Source of the DNA: NCEH01 sp043195125
GTDB lineage: Bacteria; Pseudomonadota; Alphaproteobacteria; Rhizobiales; Xanthobacteraceae
DNA: 64,000 bases
NCBI RefSeq assembly: GCF_043195125.1
Contig: NZ_JBAFWR010000007.1
Strand: one strand, 5' to 3'
A program made the translations under genes and the position numbers. Below are positions 55,599 to 64,000 of the stretch, piece by piece (positions within the stretch are counted from its first letter, which is position 1; each line of letters starts with the position of its first letter). A model generated the notes under the pieces. That model had not been told where the DNA came from. It did no database searches and saw nothing but the letters and a program-made list of their open reading frames with translations.

Positions 55599-56905
55599 CG
55601 GGAGGCCAGCGCATGGCTCCAGCTTCTGCGGCCCGCTCGGAAGAACCGACGGGCACGCGGCCGTTTTCGGCCTTCGAGTGGATGCTGTCCCTGCGCTACT
55701 TGCGGGCACGCCGCAAGGAAGGCTTCATCTCGGTGATCGCCGGCTTTTCGTTTCTAGGCATCGTGCTCGGGGTCGCCACCCTCATCATCGTCATGGCGGT
55801 GATGAACGGCTTCCGGCAGGAATTGCTCGGCAAGATCCTCGGTCTCAACGGTCATCTGCTGGTGCAGCCGCTGGAAACGCCGCTCACCGATTACATCGCG
55901 GTGGCGGACCGGATCGCCAAGCTCAACGGCGTGCGGCTCGCCGTGCCGCTGGTGGAAGGACAGGCGCTGGCCTCCTCGCCCTATAACGCCAGCGGCGTGC
56001 TGGCGCGGGGCTTGTCTGAGAAGGACCTGCGCGGCCTGCCGTCGATCGCCAACAATATTCGCCAGGGCAGCCTGGAAGGCTTCGACCAGGGGCAGGGCGT
56101 GGCGATCGGCAAGCGCCTCGCCGACCAGCTAGCCCTGAGGGCAGGCGATAACATCACCCTTGTGGCACCGCGGGGCGCCGTCACCCCCATGGGCACGTCG
56201 CCGCGCATCAAGGTCTATAAGATCGCGGCGGTGTTCGAGATCGGCATGTCGGAATATGACAGCGCCTTCCTCTTCATGCCGCTGCCGGAGGCGCAGGCCT
56301 ATTTCAACCGCCCCAACGACGTGAACGCCATCGAAGTCTATATCGACAATCCCGACGACGTGGCCATCCTGAAACCGGCGATCCAGGCGGCCGCGGAGCG
56401 GCCGGTCTATCTGGTGGATTGGCGCCAGCGCAATGCCACCTTCTTCAACGCGCTCCAGGTGGAGCGCAACGTGATGTTCCTCATCCTCACGTTGATCGTG
56501 CTGGTGGCGGCGCTGAATATCGTGTCCGGCCTCATCATGCTGGTGAAGGACAAGGGACGCGACATCGCGGTGTTGCGCACCATGGGCGCGACGCAAGGGG
56601 CGATCATGCGCGTGTTCCTCATCACCGGCGCGAGCATCGGCGTGGTGGGCACGATGGTGGGTCTGGGGCTTGGGGTCCTGGTGTGCCTGAACATCGAGGA
56701 AATCCGCCGCTTCATCTCCTATCTCACGTCCACGGAGCTGTTCTCGCCGGAGCTGTATTATCTCAGCCGCTTGCCGGCGGAGATGAATGCCTGGGAAACG
56801 ACCTCGGTCGTGGTCATGGCCCTTGTGCTGTCGTTGCTCGCCACCCTTTATCCCTCCTGGCGGGCCGCGCGGCTCGATCCGGTGGAAGCGTTGAGATACG
56901 AGTGA
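55595..56905 (+). CDS. lolC: Lipoprotein-releasing ABC transporter permease LolC/E
   Basis: A 436-residue inner-membrane permease that extracts lipoproteins for the outer membrane. One helix at about 48-68 precedes a large periplasmic domain (70-300), followed by three helices (about 292-318, 340-365, 395-420). The opening SLRYLRARRKEGFISVIAGF and RTMGATQGAIMRVFLITGA are LolC/E signatures. ATGA overlaps proS and lolD starts at its stop (TGATG at 56903-56907). Alphaproteobacteria generally use one LolC/E homolog as a dimer. Confidence 0.92.
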   Translation: MTGGQRMAPASAARSEEPTGTRPFSAFEWMLSLRYLRARRKEGFISVIAGFSFLGIVLGVATLIIVMAVMNGFRQELLGKILGLNGHLLVQPLETPLTDYIAVADRIAKLNGVRLAVPLVEGQALASSPYNASGVLARGLSEKDLRGLPSIANNIRQGSLEGFDQGQGVAIGKRLADQLALRAGDNITLVAPRGAVTPMGTSPRIKVYKIAAVFEIGMSEYDSAFLFMPLPEAQAYFNRPNDVNAIEVYIDNPDDVAILKPAIQAAAERPVYLVDWRQRNATFFNALQVERNVMFLILTLIVLVAALNIVSGLIMLVKDKGRDIAVLRTMGATQGAIMRVFLITGASIGVVGTMVGLGLGVLVCLNIEEIRRFISYLTSTELFSPELYYLSRLPAEMNAWETTSVVVMALVLSLLATLYPSWRAARLDPVEALRYE

Positions 56906-57615
56906 TGGCGACCTCTCCCTTCCAGACCGAGCCCACTCCAGCCGCCCTGGCGCTTGCCGGAGTCGGGCGGCGCTACGCCCAGGGCGCAGGCACCATCGAG
57001 GTGCTGCGCGGCGCCGACCTCGTGGTCGAGCGCGGCCAATCCGTGGCGCTGGTCGCGCCTTCGGGTTCGGGCAAGTCCACATTGCTGCATATGGCCGGGC
57101 TTTTGGAACATCCCGACGAGGGCGAGGTGTTCATCGACGGCCAGCCCACCGTGAAGCTGCCGGACCGGGAGCGCACCCGCATGCGGCGGGTGCATGTGGG
57201 CTTCGTGTATCAATCCCACAATCTGCTGGCGGAATTCTCGGCGCTGGAGAACGTGATGATGCCGCAGATGATCCGCGGCCTCTCGAAGAAGGATGCGGCG
57301 GCGCGGGCGAAGGATCTGCTGAGCTATCTCGGGCTGGCGCAGCGCCTGACACACCGTCCCTCCGAGCTTTCCGGCGGCGAGCAGCAGCGCGTCGCCATTG
57401 CCCGCGCCCTCGCCAATGCGCCGCGCCTGCTGCTGGCGGACGAGCCGACCGGAAATCTTGATCCCAAGACCTCCGACCATGTGTTCGCGGCCCTGGCCGA
57501 ACTGGTCCATGCCACTGGGGTCGCGGCCATCATCGCCACGCATAATCTGCAATTGGCGGCGCGCATGCACCGGCGCGTGACCGTGATAGACGGGCGGATT
57601 ATCGAGCTGGAGTAG
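56905..57615 (+). CDS. lolD: Lipoprotein-releasing ABC transporter ATP-binding protein LolD
   Basis: A 236-residue ABC ATPase. Walker A is APSGSGKST, the Q-loop is VYQSHNLLAEFSAL, the signature is ELSGGEQQR and Walker B is LLLADEPTGNLD. Position directly after lolC fixes its role. The parS-like palindrome begins 16 bases after its stop. Confidence 0.95.
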   Translation: MATSPFQTEPTPAALALAGVGRRYAQGAGTIEVLRGADLVVERGQSVALVAPSGSGKSTLLHMAGLLEHPDEGEVFIDGQPTVKLPDRERTRMRRVHVGFVYQSHNLLAEFSALENVMMPQMIRGLSKKDAAARAKDLLSYLGLAQRLTHRPSELSGGEQQRVAIARALANAPRLLLADEPTGNLDPKTSDHVFAALAELVHATGVAAIIATHNLQLAARMHRRVTVIDGRIIELE

Positions 57616-57630
57616 GTGCGCCCGCAAAAA

Positions 57631-57646
57631 TGTTTCACGTGAAACA
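57631..57646. other. parS: parS centromere-like site
   Basis: TGTTTCACGTGAAACA is a perfect 16-base palindrome matching the chromosomal ParB-binding parS consensus. It lies in the intergenic region between lolD and the EamA gene, 16 bases past the lolD stop. No parA or parB is in the window, and I saw no second copy. Confidence 0.9.
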
Positions 57647-57812
57647 ATGACTTGGCGCGGAGGAACTTCGGTTTATTGGGCCATCTCGCAGCTCTTCAGC
57701 CCGATGGAACCGCGATTTCGGTGAAAGTTCGGCGCAGATTTCGGCGCCCCTTCGCTCCACGCGGGACATGCCGGTTTTCCGGCGCGCCACGCAGCTCGCG
57801 CCGCCCGGCGGG

Positions 57813-58247
57813 TCAGCGCAGGGCGACCAGGATGGCGCCGGCGGCGATCAGCGCGACGCCCGCCCAATTCACCAGCGAGAGGCGCTCGCCAAGGAACAGC
57901 GCGCCGAACACGGCCACCATCACGACGCTGAGCTTGTCGAGCGGCGCCACCTTCGCCGCCTCGCCGATCTGCAGGGCGCGGAAATAGCAGAGCCAGGACG
58001 CGCCCGTGGCGCTGCCGGACAGCACCAGGAACAGCCAGGTCTTCGCGGAGATGGTATCGAGCGGCTGCCAGGCGCGCCCCGCCAGCACCATCAGCGTGAT
58101 GATGATGAGAATCACGACGGTGCGGATGAGGGTCGCGAGGTCGCTATGGACCGCGCTGACGCCGATCTTGCCGAAGATGGCGGTGAGCGCCGCGAACACG
58201 GCCGCGCCGAGCGCCCAGAACTGCCAGCTGCCGATGAATGTCCGCAC
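57813..58247 (-). CDS. Small EamA-domain membrane protein
   Basis: A 144-residue protein (GTG 58247, after a GAAGGGGA site) with one EamA repeat instead of two. About five helices are visible, with WALGAAVFAALTAIFGKIG and ASWLCYFRALQIGEAAKVAP fitting the DMT transporter half-domain; such proteins dimerise to form a full carrier. Substrate is unknown. The frame is open upstream, but the earlier residues are basic and unlike the family. Confidence 0.78.
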   Translation of the reverse strand: MRTFIGSWQFWALGAAVFAALTAIFGKIGVSAVHSDLATLIRTVVILIIITLMVLAGRAWQPLDTISAKTWLFLVLSGSATGASWLCYFRALQIGEAAKVAPLDKLSVVMVAVFGALFLGERLSLVNWAGVALIAAGAILVALR

Positions 58248-58432
58248 CTTTTTCCCCTTCACCGCCGCGACCGGCCCGACTGTCGCGGATCGCGCGGCTC
58301 GGACAAAGGAAAATGCTATAGCGGCGGCACGCGGGAGGTTGGACTTGCCCTTGGCGGTCTGGCGTCCGATCTGAATAGAATGCGAGATCGCGACTCGCAC
58401 GCGGCATCCGCGCGTATCGCCCTGGAAGATCC

Positions 58433-61400
58433 ATGCGCACTCCCGGCTTTGTCCATCTCCATGTCCATTCCTCCTATTCGCTGCTGGAGGGCGCGCTTTC
58501 GCTCGGCAAGCTGGCGGATCTGGCGAAGGCGGATTCCCAGCCTGCTCTGGCCCTGACCGACACCGGCAATCTTTTCGGCGCGCTGGAATTCTCCGAGAAA
58601 ATGGCGGGGGCGGGCATTCAGCCCATCATGGGCTGTTCGCTGGCGGTGGATCTTCCCGAGGCGCCCGGCCCGCGTGGCGCCCTGCCGCAGAGGAAGCCGC
58701 GCCTGGTTTTGCTCGCGGCGCGCGAGACCGGCTGGCGTAATCTCATGAAGCTGGTCTCCCGGGCCTTCATGGAAACGCCGAGCGATGAGGAATCGCGCAT
58801 TTCCCTCGATTGGCTGCGCGAAGCCAATGAAGGGCTGATCGCGCTGACCGGCGGCCCAAACGGCCCCATCGACCGTGCGCTCGCCGGCGGTCATCCTGAT
58901 CTTGCCGCCGAGCGGCTCGACATGCTGGCGCAGATGTTCGGCGACCGCCTCTATGTGGAGCTTCAGCGCCATGGCATGGAGATCGAGCGCATCGTCGAGC
59001 CGCAATTGCTGGACCTTGCCTATGCGCGCGCCTTGCCCCTGGTCGCCGCCAACGAGCCGTTCTTTGGCTCGCACGGGGATTTTGAAGCCCATGACGCGCT
59101 GGGCTGCATCGCCGGTGGCCGTGTGGTGGCCGATGGCGCGCGTCCGCGCCTGACCCCGGACCATCGCTTCAAGACGCGCGAGGAGATGCTGACCCTGTTC
59201 GCCGACCTCCCCGAGGCGACGGCGAATACGGTGGAGATCGCCCAGCGCTGCGCCTATCGGGTGCGCACGGTGAAACCCATCCTGCCGCGCTTCACCACCG
59301 GCGGCGGCGATGGCGACCCGCTGGCGGAAGAGGCGGCGGAACTGGAGCGGCAGGCGCAGGAAGGGCTCGTGGCGCGCCTCGCCAAGCACGGCCCCGCGCC
59401 GGGGCTCGATGTCTCCGTCTATGAGGAGCGCCTCGCCTACGAATTGTCCGTCATCACCAAGATGAAGTTTCCCGGCTACTTCCTCATCGTGTCGGACTTC
59501 ATCAAATGGGCGAAGGCGCACGACATCCCGGTGGGACCGGGCCGTGGTTCGGGCGCCGGCTCGCTGGTGGCCTATTCGCTCCAGATCACCGATCTCGACC
59601 CCCTGCGCTTTGGCCTGCTGTTCGAGCGCTTCCTGAACCCGGACCGCGTGTCCATGCCCGACTTCGACGTGGACTTCTGCCAGGAGCGCCGCGACGAGGT
59701 GATCAATTACGTGCAGCAGCGCTATGGGCGGGCGCAAGTGGCGCAGATCATCACCTTCGGTACGCTCCAGGCGCGCGGCGTGCTGCGCGATGTGGGCCGG
59801 GTGCTGGAAATGCCCTATGGCCAGGTGGATAAGCTCTGCAAGCTGGTGCCGCAAAACCCCGCCGCGCCGGTGACCCTGAAGCAGGCGATCCACGACGAGC
59901 CGCGCCTGCAGGCCGCCCAGGCCGAGGAAGAGGTGGTCAAGCGCGCGTTCGATATCGCCGTGCGCCTGGAAGGGCTGAACCGCCACGCCTCAACCCACGC
60001 CGCCGGCATCGTCATCGGCGACCGGCCTTTGCATGAACTGGTGCCGCTCTATCGCGACCCCAAGTCCGACATGCCGGTCACCCAGTACAATATGAAATGG
60101 GTGGAGCAGGCGGGGCTTGTGAAGTTCGACTTCCTCGGCCTGAAGACGCTGACCACCATCGAGAAGGCCGTGAAGCTGGTGCATCAGCGCGGCATCGACC
60201 TCGATATCTCGAAGATCCCGCTCGACGATCCCAAGACCTACGCCATGCTGGCGCGGGGCGAGACGGTGGGCGTGTTCCAGGTGGAAAGCGCGGGCATGCG
60301 CCGCGCGCTGGTGGACATGAAGGCCGACCGGGTGGAAGACCTGATCGCCCTCGTGGCGCTCTATCGCCCCGGCCCCATGGCCAATATCCCGGTCTATTGC
60401 GACTGCAAGCACGGGCGCGCGGAGCCGGACTATATCCACCCCAAGCTCGAGCCCTATCTGAAGGAAACCTTCGGGGTCATCATCTACCAGGAACAGGTGA
60501 TGCAGATCGCGCAGGCGCTGTCGGGCTATTCGCTCGGCGAAGCGGACCTGCTGCGGCGCGCCATGGGCAAGAAGATCCGCGCCGAGATGGAAAAGCAGCG
60601 CGAGCGCTTCGTCTCCGGCGCCAGCGAGCGCGGCGTCCCGAAGGCGCAGGCCGACACCATCTTCGACCTGCTGGCCAAGTTCGCCGATTACGGCTTCAAC
60701 AAATCCCACGCGGCGGCTTACGCGCTGGTCGCCTACCAGACCGCATGGCTGAAGGCGAACTATCCCACCGAATTCCTCGCCGCCTCCATGACGCTGGACA
60801 TGGGCAATACCGACAAGCTCGCGGAATTCCGCCAGGAGGCGCAGCGGCTCGGCATCGAGGTGGTGCCGCCCAACATCAATCTCTCCACCCGCGAGTTCGC
60901 CGTGGTGGATGGCAAGATCATCTATGCCATGGCGGCGATCAAGGGCGTGGGCGGGCATGCCGTGGAGGCGCTGGTGGCGGCGCGGGGCGAGCGTCCATTC
61001 AAGAGCCTCTCCGATTTCGCGGATCGCCTGCCGGCCAAGCTGGTCAACAAGCGCACGCTGGAAAGCCTGGTGGCGGCGGGCTGCTTCGACGTGCTGGAGA
61101 AGAATCGGGCGCGCGTCTTCGCCGCCCTCGATTCCATCGCCGCCCATGCCGCGCGCGAGGAGCAGGGGCGGGCGCTGGGCCAGAACGACATGTTCGGTTC
61201 GGGTCCCGTGAAGGCCGAACTGCCCTTGCCGGATGCCGCGCCCTGGGAGCCGGCGGAGCGGCTGCAGCGCGAGTATGATTCCATCGGCTTCTTCCTCACG
61301 GGCCATCCCCTGGACGATTATTCCGAATCGCTGCGCAAGCTCCGAGTGCAGCCGTTCAATGATTTCGCTCGCGGCGTGCGCGCGGGGGCGGTCGCCGGGC

Positions 61401-61873
61401 GGCTTGCGGCGACGGTGGTGTCCAAGCAGGAACGGCGCACCAAGTCCGGCACGCGCATGGGCATCGTTGGGCTGTCCGATCCCTCGGGACATTTCGAGGC
61501 GGTGATCTTCTCGGAAGGGCTCGCCCATTATCGCGACCTGCTGGAGCCCGGCACGCCGCTGCTGATGATGGTGAACGCGGAGCTTCAGGGCGAGGACGTG
61601 CGGGTGCGCATCCAGACGTGCGAGCGACTCGACGCGGCCACTGCCCGCCACCACAAGAGCCTGCGGATCTTTGTGAAATCCGTCGATCCCCTGGAGGGAA
61701 TCGCCAAGCGCCTGTCGGGCGGCAAGGGCGATGGCGAGGTGAGCCTCGTGCTGATGATGGACCAGGGCAAAGCGGAGGTGGAGATCCGCCTCGACGGCCG
61801 ATATCCGGTTTCGCCGCAGATCGCCGGGGCGCTGAAGGCGATCCCGGGTGTGGTCGCGGTGGAAGCGGCCTGA
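58433..61873 (+). CDS. dnaE: DNA polymerase III alpha subunit
   Basis: Replicative polymerase, 1146 residues. The PHP domain starts FVHLHVHSSYSLLEGALSLG. The catalytic carboxylates sit in MPDFDVDFCQERRDEVINYV, with Asp410 and Asp412. PVGPGRGSGAGSLVAYSLQI and YIHPKLEPYLKETFGVIIYQ are palm and fingers motifs, and the C-terminal OB fold (VAGRLAATVVSKQERRTKSG) binds single-stranded DNA. It is DnaE1, not the error-prone ImuC (DnaE2), as judged by the full-length C-terminus. Confidence 0.97.
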   Translation: MRTPGFVHLHVHSSYSLLEGALSLGKLADLAKADSQPALALTDTGNLFGALEFSEKMAGAGIQPIMGCSLAVDLPEAPGPRGALPQRKPRLVLLAARETGWRNLMKLVSRAFMETPSDEESRISLDWLREANEGLIALTGGPNGPIDRALAGGHPDLAAERLDMLAQMFGDRLYVELQRHGMEIERIVEPQLLDLAYARALPLVAANEPFFGSHGDFEAHDALGCIAGGRVVADGARPRLTPDHRFKTREEMLTLFADLPEATANTVEIAQRCAYRVRTVKPILPRFTTGGGDGDPLAEEAAELERQAQEGLVARLAKHGPAPGLDVSVYEERLAYELSVITKMKFPGYFLIVSDFIKWAKAHDIPVGPGRGSGAGSLVAYSLQITDLDPLRFGLLFERFLNPDRVSMPDFDVDFCQERRDEVINYVQQRYGRAQVAQIITFGTLQARGVLRDVGRVLEMPYGQVDKLCKLVPQNPAAPVTLKQAIHDEPRLQAAQAEEEVVKRAFDIAVRLEGLNRHASTHAAGIVIGDRPLHELVPLYRDPKSDMPVTQYNMKWVEQAGLVKFDFLGLKTLTTIEKAVKLVHQRGIDLDISKIPLDDPKTYAMLARGETVGVFQVESAGMRRALVDMKADRVEDLIALVALYRPGPMANIPVYCDCKHGRAEPDYIHPKLEPYLKETFGVIIYQEQVMQIAQALSGYSLGEADLLRRAMGKKIRAEMEKQRERFVSGASERGVPKAQADTIFDLLAKFADYGFNKSHAAAYALVAYQTAWLKANYPTEFLAASMTLDMGNTDKLAEFRQEAQRLGIEVVPPNINLSTREFAVVDGKIIYAMAAIKGVGGHAVEALVAARGERPFKSLSDFADRLPAKLVNKRTLESLVAAGCFDVLEKNRARVFAALDSIAAHAAREEQGRALGQNDMFGSGPVKAELPLPDAAPWEPAERLQREYDSIGFFLTGHPLDDYSESLRKLRVQPFNDFARGVRAGAVAGRLAATVVSKQERRTKSGTRMGIVGLSDPSGHFEAVIFSEGLAHYRDLLEPGTPLLMMVNAELQGEDVRVRIQTCERLDAATARHHKSLRIFVKSVDPLEGIAKRLSGGKGDGEVSLVLMMDQGKAEVEIRLDGRYPVSPQIAGALKAIPGVVAVEAA

Positions 61874-61889
61874 GCCGCGGCCCCAGGCC

Positions 61890-62801
61890 ATGGCCTACCG
61901 GCTGCCGCCGCTCAACGCGCTGCGCCTGTTCGAAGCGGCGGGGCGCCATCTCTCCTTCAAGCTGGCGGCGGAGGAGCTCAACCTCACCCCGAGCGCGGTG
62001 AGCCATGGCATCCAGGGCCTGGAGGATTGGCTCGGCGTGCCGCTGTTCGCGCGCGGGCACAGGCAATTGGTGCTCACGCCCGCGGGCGTGGCCTACCTGC
62101 CGCGCGTGCGGGATATTCTCGGGCAGATCGCCTCGGCGACGGAAGCGGTCCCCGGTCGACGCCCCGCCGACCGGCTGAAGGTGAGCGTGGCGCCGACGTT
62201 CGGCATGCGCTGGCTCATCCCCCATCTCGGGCGCTTCCAGACGCGCCATCCCGGCATCCAGGTCAGCATCGATACCGCCCATCGCAGCGTGGAGTTTCCG
62301 CGCGATGGCGTGGACGTGGCGATCCGCATGGGGGAGGGCGGGTGGCCGGATGTCGCGGCCGACCTCCTGGTGCGCGAGCACCTTGTGCCCGTGTGCGCGC
62401 CGGCCTTGGCGGCCACGCTGCGGGAGGCGTCGGACCTTGCCGGCCAAACGCTGCTCCATGTGACCGAGGTTTCGGAGGATTGGGACGCCTGGGCCGCCAT
62501 GCGCGGCATCGGCGGCATCGATTTTTCCCGCGGCCTGCAGTTCGACAGCATCCATCTGGCGCTGGAAGCGGCGGCGCAGGGCCTGGGCGTGGCAATGGGG
62601 CGGCTGACGCTCGTCGCGGACGATCTTGCGGCCGGGCGGCTGGTGCCGGTGCTCGGGCCGCCGATGGCGGCGCGCACCGGCTATTGGCTGCTCGCCGACC
62701 GCGCCTCGCTGCATCGGAGCGAGGTTGCGGCCTTCCGCGCCTGGCTGCGGGAGGAACTTGCCGCCCCGCAGCCAAGCGCACCGCTTCAGCGGCCCATGTA
62801 G
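61890..62801 (+). CDS. LysR-type regulator, GcvA-like
   Basis: A 303-residue regulator. The N-terminal winged helix (about 6-65) reads LNALRLFEAAGRHLSFKLAA with the recognition helix NLTPSAVSHGIQGLEDWLGV; the substrate-binding domain follows (about 90-290). LRLFEAAGRHLSFKLAAEEL with YLPRVRDIL is close to GcvA and other glycine-cleavage regulators, but the target is not known. It is 16 bases after dnaE and its end overlaps the enoyl-CoA hydratase by 16 bases in convergent orientation. Confidence 0.85.
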   Translation: MAYRLPPLNALRLFEAAGRHLSFKLAAEELNLTPSAVSHGIQGLEDWLGVPLFARGHRQLVLTPAGVAYLPRVRDILGQIASATEAVPGRRPADRLKVSVAPTFGMRWLIPHLGRFQTRHPGIQVSIDTAHRSVEFPRDGVDVAIRMGEGGWPDVAADLLVREHLVPVCAPALAATLREASDLAGQTLLHVTEVSEDWDAWAAMRGIGGIDFSRGLQFDSIHLALEAAAQGLGVAMGRLTLVADDLAAGRLVPVLGPPMAARTGYWLLADRASLHRSEVAAFRAWLREELAAPQPSAPLQRPM

Positions 62802-63583
62802 CGCGGCTGGCGCCGCTCGATCCAGGCGTCGAGCCCCTCGCGCAGGTCGTGGGTCGGCACCATGCGGGCGAATTGCTCGCTTTCCACCTGCAGGCCTTCG
62901 CCGATCGACTGGTTGATGCCCCGCGTGACCGCCGTGAGAATGCTGCTCACCGCGACCGGAGAGTGCCGCATGATGCGGTGGGCGAGGGCCCGGGCCGAGG
63001 GGATCAATTCGGCATGGGGCACCACCTTATTGACGAGCCCGAGATCCAGGGCATGGGCCGGGGAGAAGCTGTCGCCGGTCAGCAGCAGTTCCAGTGCCCG
63101 CTTGCGGCCGGCAAGCCGTGGCAGGCGCTGCGTGCCGCCGAAGGTGGGCGGCATGGCAAGCTTGATCTCGGGCTTGGCGAACAGCGCATTTTCGCTCGCG
63201 ACGGCAAGCGGCGCCGCTTCGGTGATTTCGCAGCCGCCGCCGAACGCGATGCCGTTCACCGCCGCGATGATCGGCTTGGGAAAGGCCTCGATGCGCGAGG
63301 TCAGGGTCTGGCCGCGGCGTACGAAATCGCGGGTCGCGCCGAGCGGGCCGAGGCGCACGCTGCGGGAGAATTGATGGATGTCGCCGCCGGCGGAAAACGC
63401 CTTCTCCCCGGCACCGGTGAGAATCACCGCCTTCACATTGTCGTCGGTCTCCAGCGTGTCGAGGAAAGCGAGCAGCGCATCGGCCAGCGCATAGTCGATG
63501 GCGTTCAGTTTTTCCGGGCGGTTGAGGGTGAGGGTGGCGATCCCTTCGCTGATGTCGCAAAGGACCGGGTGCAGGGTGGACAT
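62786..63583 (-). CDS. Enoyl-CoA hydratase/isomerase family protein
   Basis: A 265-residue crotonase-fold enzyme. ATLTLNRPEKLNAIDYALAD is the opening, SAGGDI and NGIAFGGGCEI form the CoA oxyanion holes, and GTQRLPRLAGRKRALELLLTG follows. In the family's catalytic positions the second Glu is present (E in FGGGCEITEA) while the region FAKPEIKLAMPPTFGG replaces the usual P-E-x-x-x-G-x-x-P. ATG 63583 follows GGAG; 63595 is an alternative. Substrate cannot be read from sequence. Confidence 0.83.
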   Translation of the reverse strand: MSTLHPVLCDISEGIATLTLNRPEKLNAIDYALADALLAFLDTLETDDNVKAVILTGAGEKAFSAGGDIHQFSRSVRLGPLGATRDFVRRGQTLTSRIEAFPKPIIAAVNGIAFGGGCEITEAAPLAVASENALFAKPEIKLAMPPTFGGTQRLPRLAGRKRALELLLTGDSFSPAHALDLGLVNKVVPHAELIPSARALAHRIMRHSPVAVSSILTAVTRGINQSIGEGLQVESEQFARMVPTHDLREGLDAWIERRQPRYMGR

Positions 63584-63736
63584 GGGCGGCTCCATCGGGG
63601 CTGGCATTGAATGTGCCCCAAAGCTGGCCGCCACGGCCCGGCTTGGGCAAACGCGAAAAATCCACGCGCGAATGAGAAAATCTCACCTAAACGGCGCAAT
63701 GCCCTGGGGAGGAGAGGGCTAAAAGCGGCGGTGCCC

Positions 63737-63765
63737 TTGCCCTTTTGCCCCCCTTCGCCTATAAG
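63737..63765 (+). promoter_or_regulatory. Candidate sigma-70 promoter of rpsB
   Basis: TTGCCC (63737-63742), a 17-base spacer and TATAAG (63760-63765) precede rpsB by about 100 bases. The resulting leader contains the palindrome GGCCAATTGGCC (63792-63803). Confidence 0.65.
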
Positions 63766-63791
63766 CCGCGCCATTCCGCACGCGGACAGTC

Positions 63792-63803
63792 GGCCAATTG
63801 GCC
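63792..63803. repeat. Palindrome and direct repeat in the rpsB leader
   Basis: GGCCAATTGGCC is a perfect 12-base palindrome and is also part of a direct repeat (GGCCAAT twice, one base apart). It lies between the promoter and the rpsB start codon. Confidence 0.5.
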
Positions 63804-63868
63804 AATCCGGTGCCTTCGTCCCTGACGGGCCGAGGGTACGTCCGCGGAGGCTCAACCGGAGAGTAAAA

Positions 63869-64000
63869 GTGGCAATTCCTGATTATTCCATGCGTCAGCT
63901 TTTGGAAGCTGGCGTGCATTTCGGTCACCAGTCCCACCGCTGGAACCCCAAGATGGCGCCGTATATCTTCGGCGTCCGCAACAACATCCACATCATCGAC
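63869..64000 (+). CDS. rpsB: 30S ribosomal protein S2, N-terminal part (partial)
   Basis: The first 44 codons, cut by the window edge. GTG 63869 follows GGAGAG. The translation MAIPDYSMRQLLEAGVHFGH, then QSHRWNPKMAPYIFGVRNNI is the near-invariant S2 start. In rhizobia rpsB is followed by tsf, outside the window. Confidence 0.97.
   Translation, partial: MAIPDYSMRQLLEAGVHFGHQSHRWNPKMAPYIFGVRNNIHIID

Overview
The window looks like about 64 kb of chromosomal backbone from a high-GC alphaproteobacterium of the Hyphomicrobiales (Rhizobiales), most like the Azorhizobium/Xanthobacter branch. The evidence is the dusB(nifR3)-ntrB-ntrC block followed by ntrY-ntrX and, further on, hfq-hflX; a fused ispDF; a short prolyl-tRNA synthetase; cckA; a DksA with one cysteine; and a 14-subunit complex I operon with separate nuoC and nuoD. 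The genus is an inference from gene order and protein features; no search was run. I see no rRNA, tRNA, CRISPR array, insertion sequence, integrase or phage gene.

Layout. 1-2.1 kb: end of lpdA, a small stress membrane protein, lipA and a COQ10/RatA-like lipid-binding protein. 2.1-3.8 kb (minus strand): cinA/pncC and ispDF. 3.9-13.6 kb: the nitrogen-control block dusB-ntrB-ntrC, a GAF-PAS-GGDEF-EAL protein, then ntrY-ntrX. 13.7-19.6 kb: trkA, trkH, a D-amino-acid transaminase, hfq, hflX and a half-length YqeY protein. 19.6-24.8 kb: mazG, a TrmO-like gene, an unknown membrane protein and a minus-strand sixA-like/ycjX/ycjF operon. 25-35 kb: an orphan hybrid histidine kinase, a FAD oxidoreductase, a MipA/OmpV porin-like protein, dksA, a FliO-like protein with a very long disordered tail, and cckA.

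35.3-53.8 kb: nuoA to nuoN followed without an obvious break by birA, an RNase J gene, mce and a DUF1467 gene, up to a strong terminator near 53.9 kb. Two extra small genes sit inside the nuo operon (an exported protein between nuoD and nuoE, and a coiled-coil protein between nuoF and nuoG), a doubtful 30-residue frame lies between nuoG and nuoH, and three perfect GC hairpins lie between nuoI and nuoJ. 54.3-64 kb: proS-lolC-lolD, a perfect parS-type palindrome, a small EamA protein, dnaE, a GcvA-like LysR regulator, an enoyl-CoA hydratase and the start of rpsB.

How it works together. The first third holds nitrogen-status signalling (NtrBC, NtrYX) and Hfq, which in Azorhizobium also acts on nitrogen-fixation control. 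The middle holds cell-cycle and stringent-response regulators (CckA, DksA) and an orphan phosphorelay kinase divergent from a SixA-type phosphatase. The right half is respiratory energy conservation coupled in one direction to RNA turnover, biotin loading and methylmalonyl-CoA epimerisation, then housekeeping replication and translation genes. No whole new system is obvious. The most interesting points are the parS site next to dnaE, the c-di-GMP gene inside the ntr block, the extra nuo genes with the hairpin cluster, the repeat-bearing FliO-like protein, and the sixA/hybrid-kinase pair.
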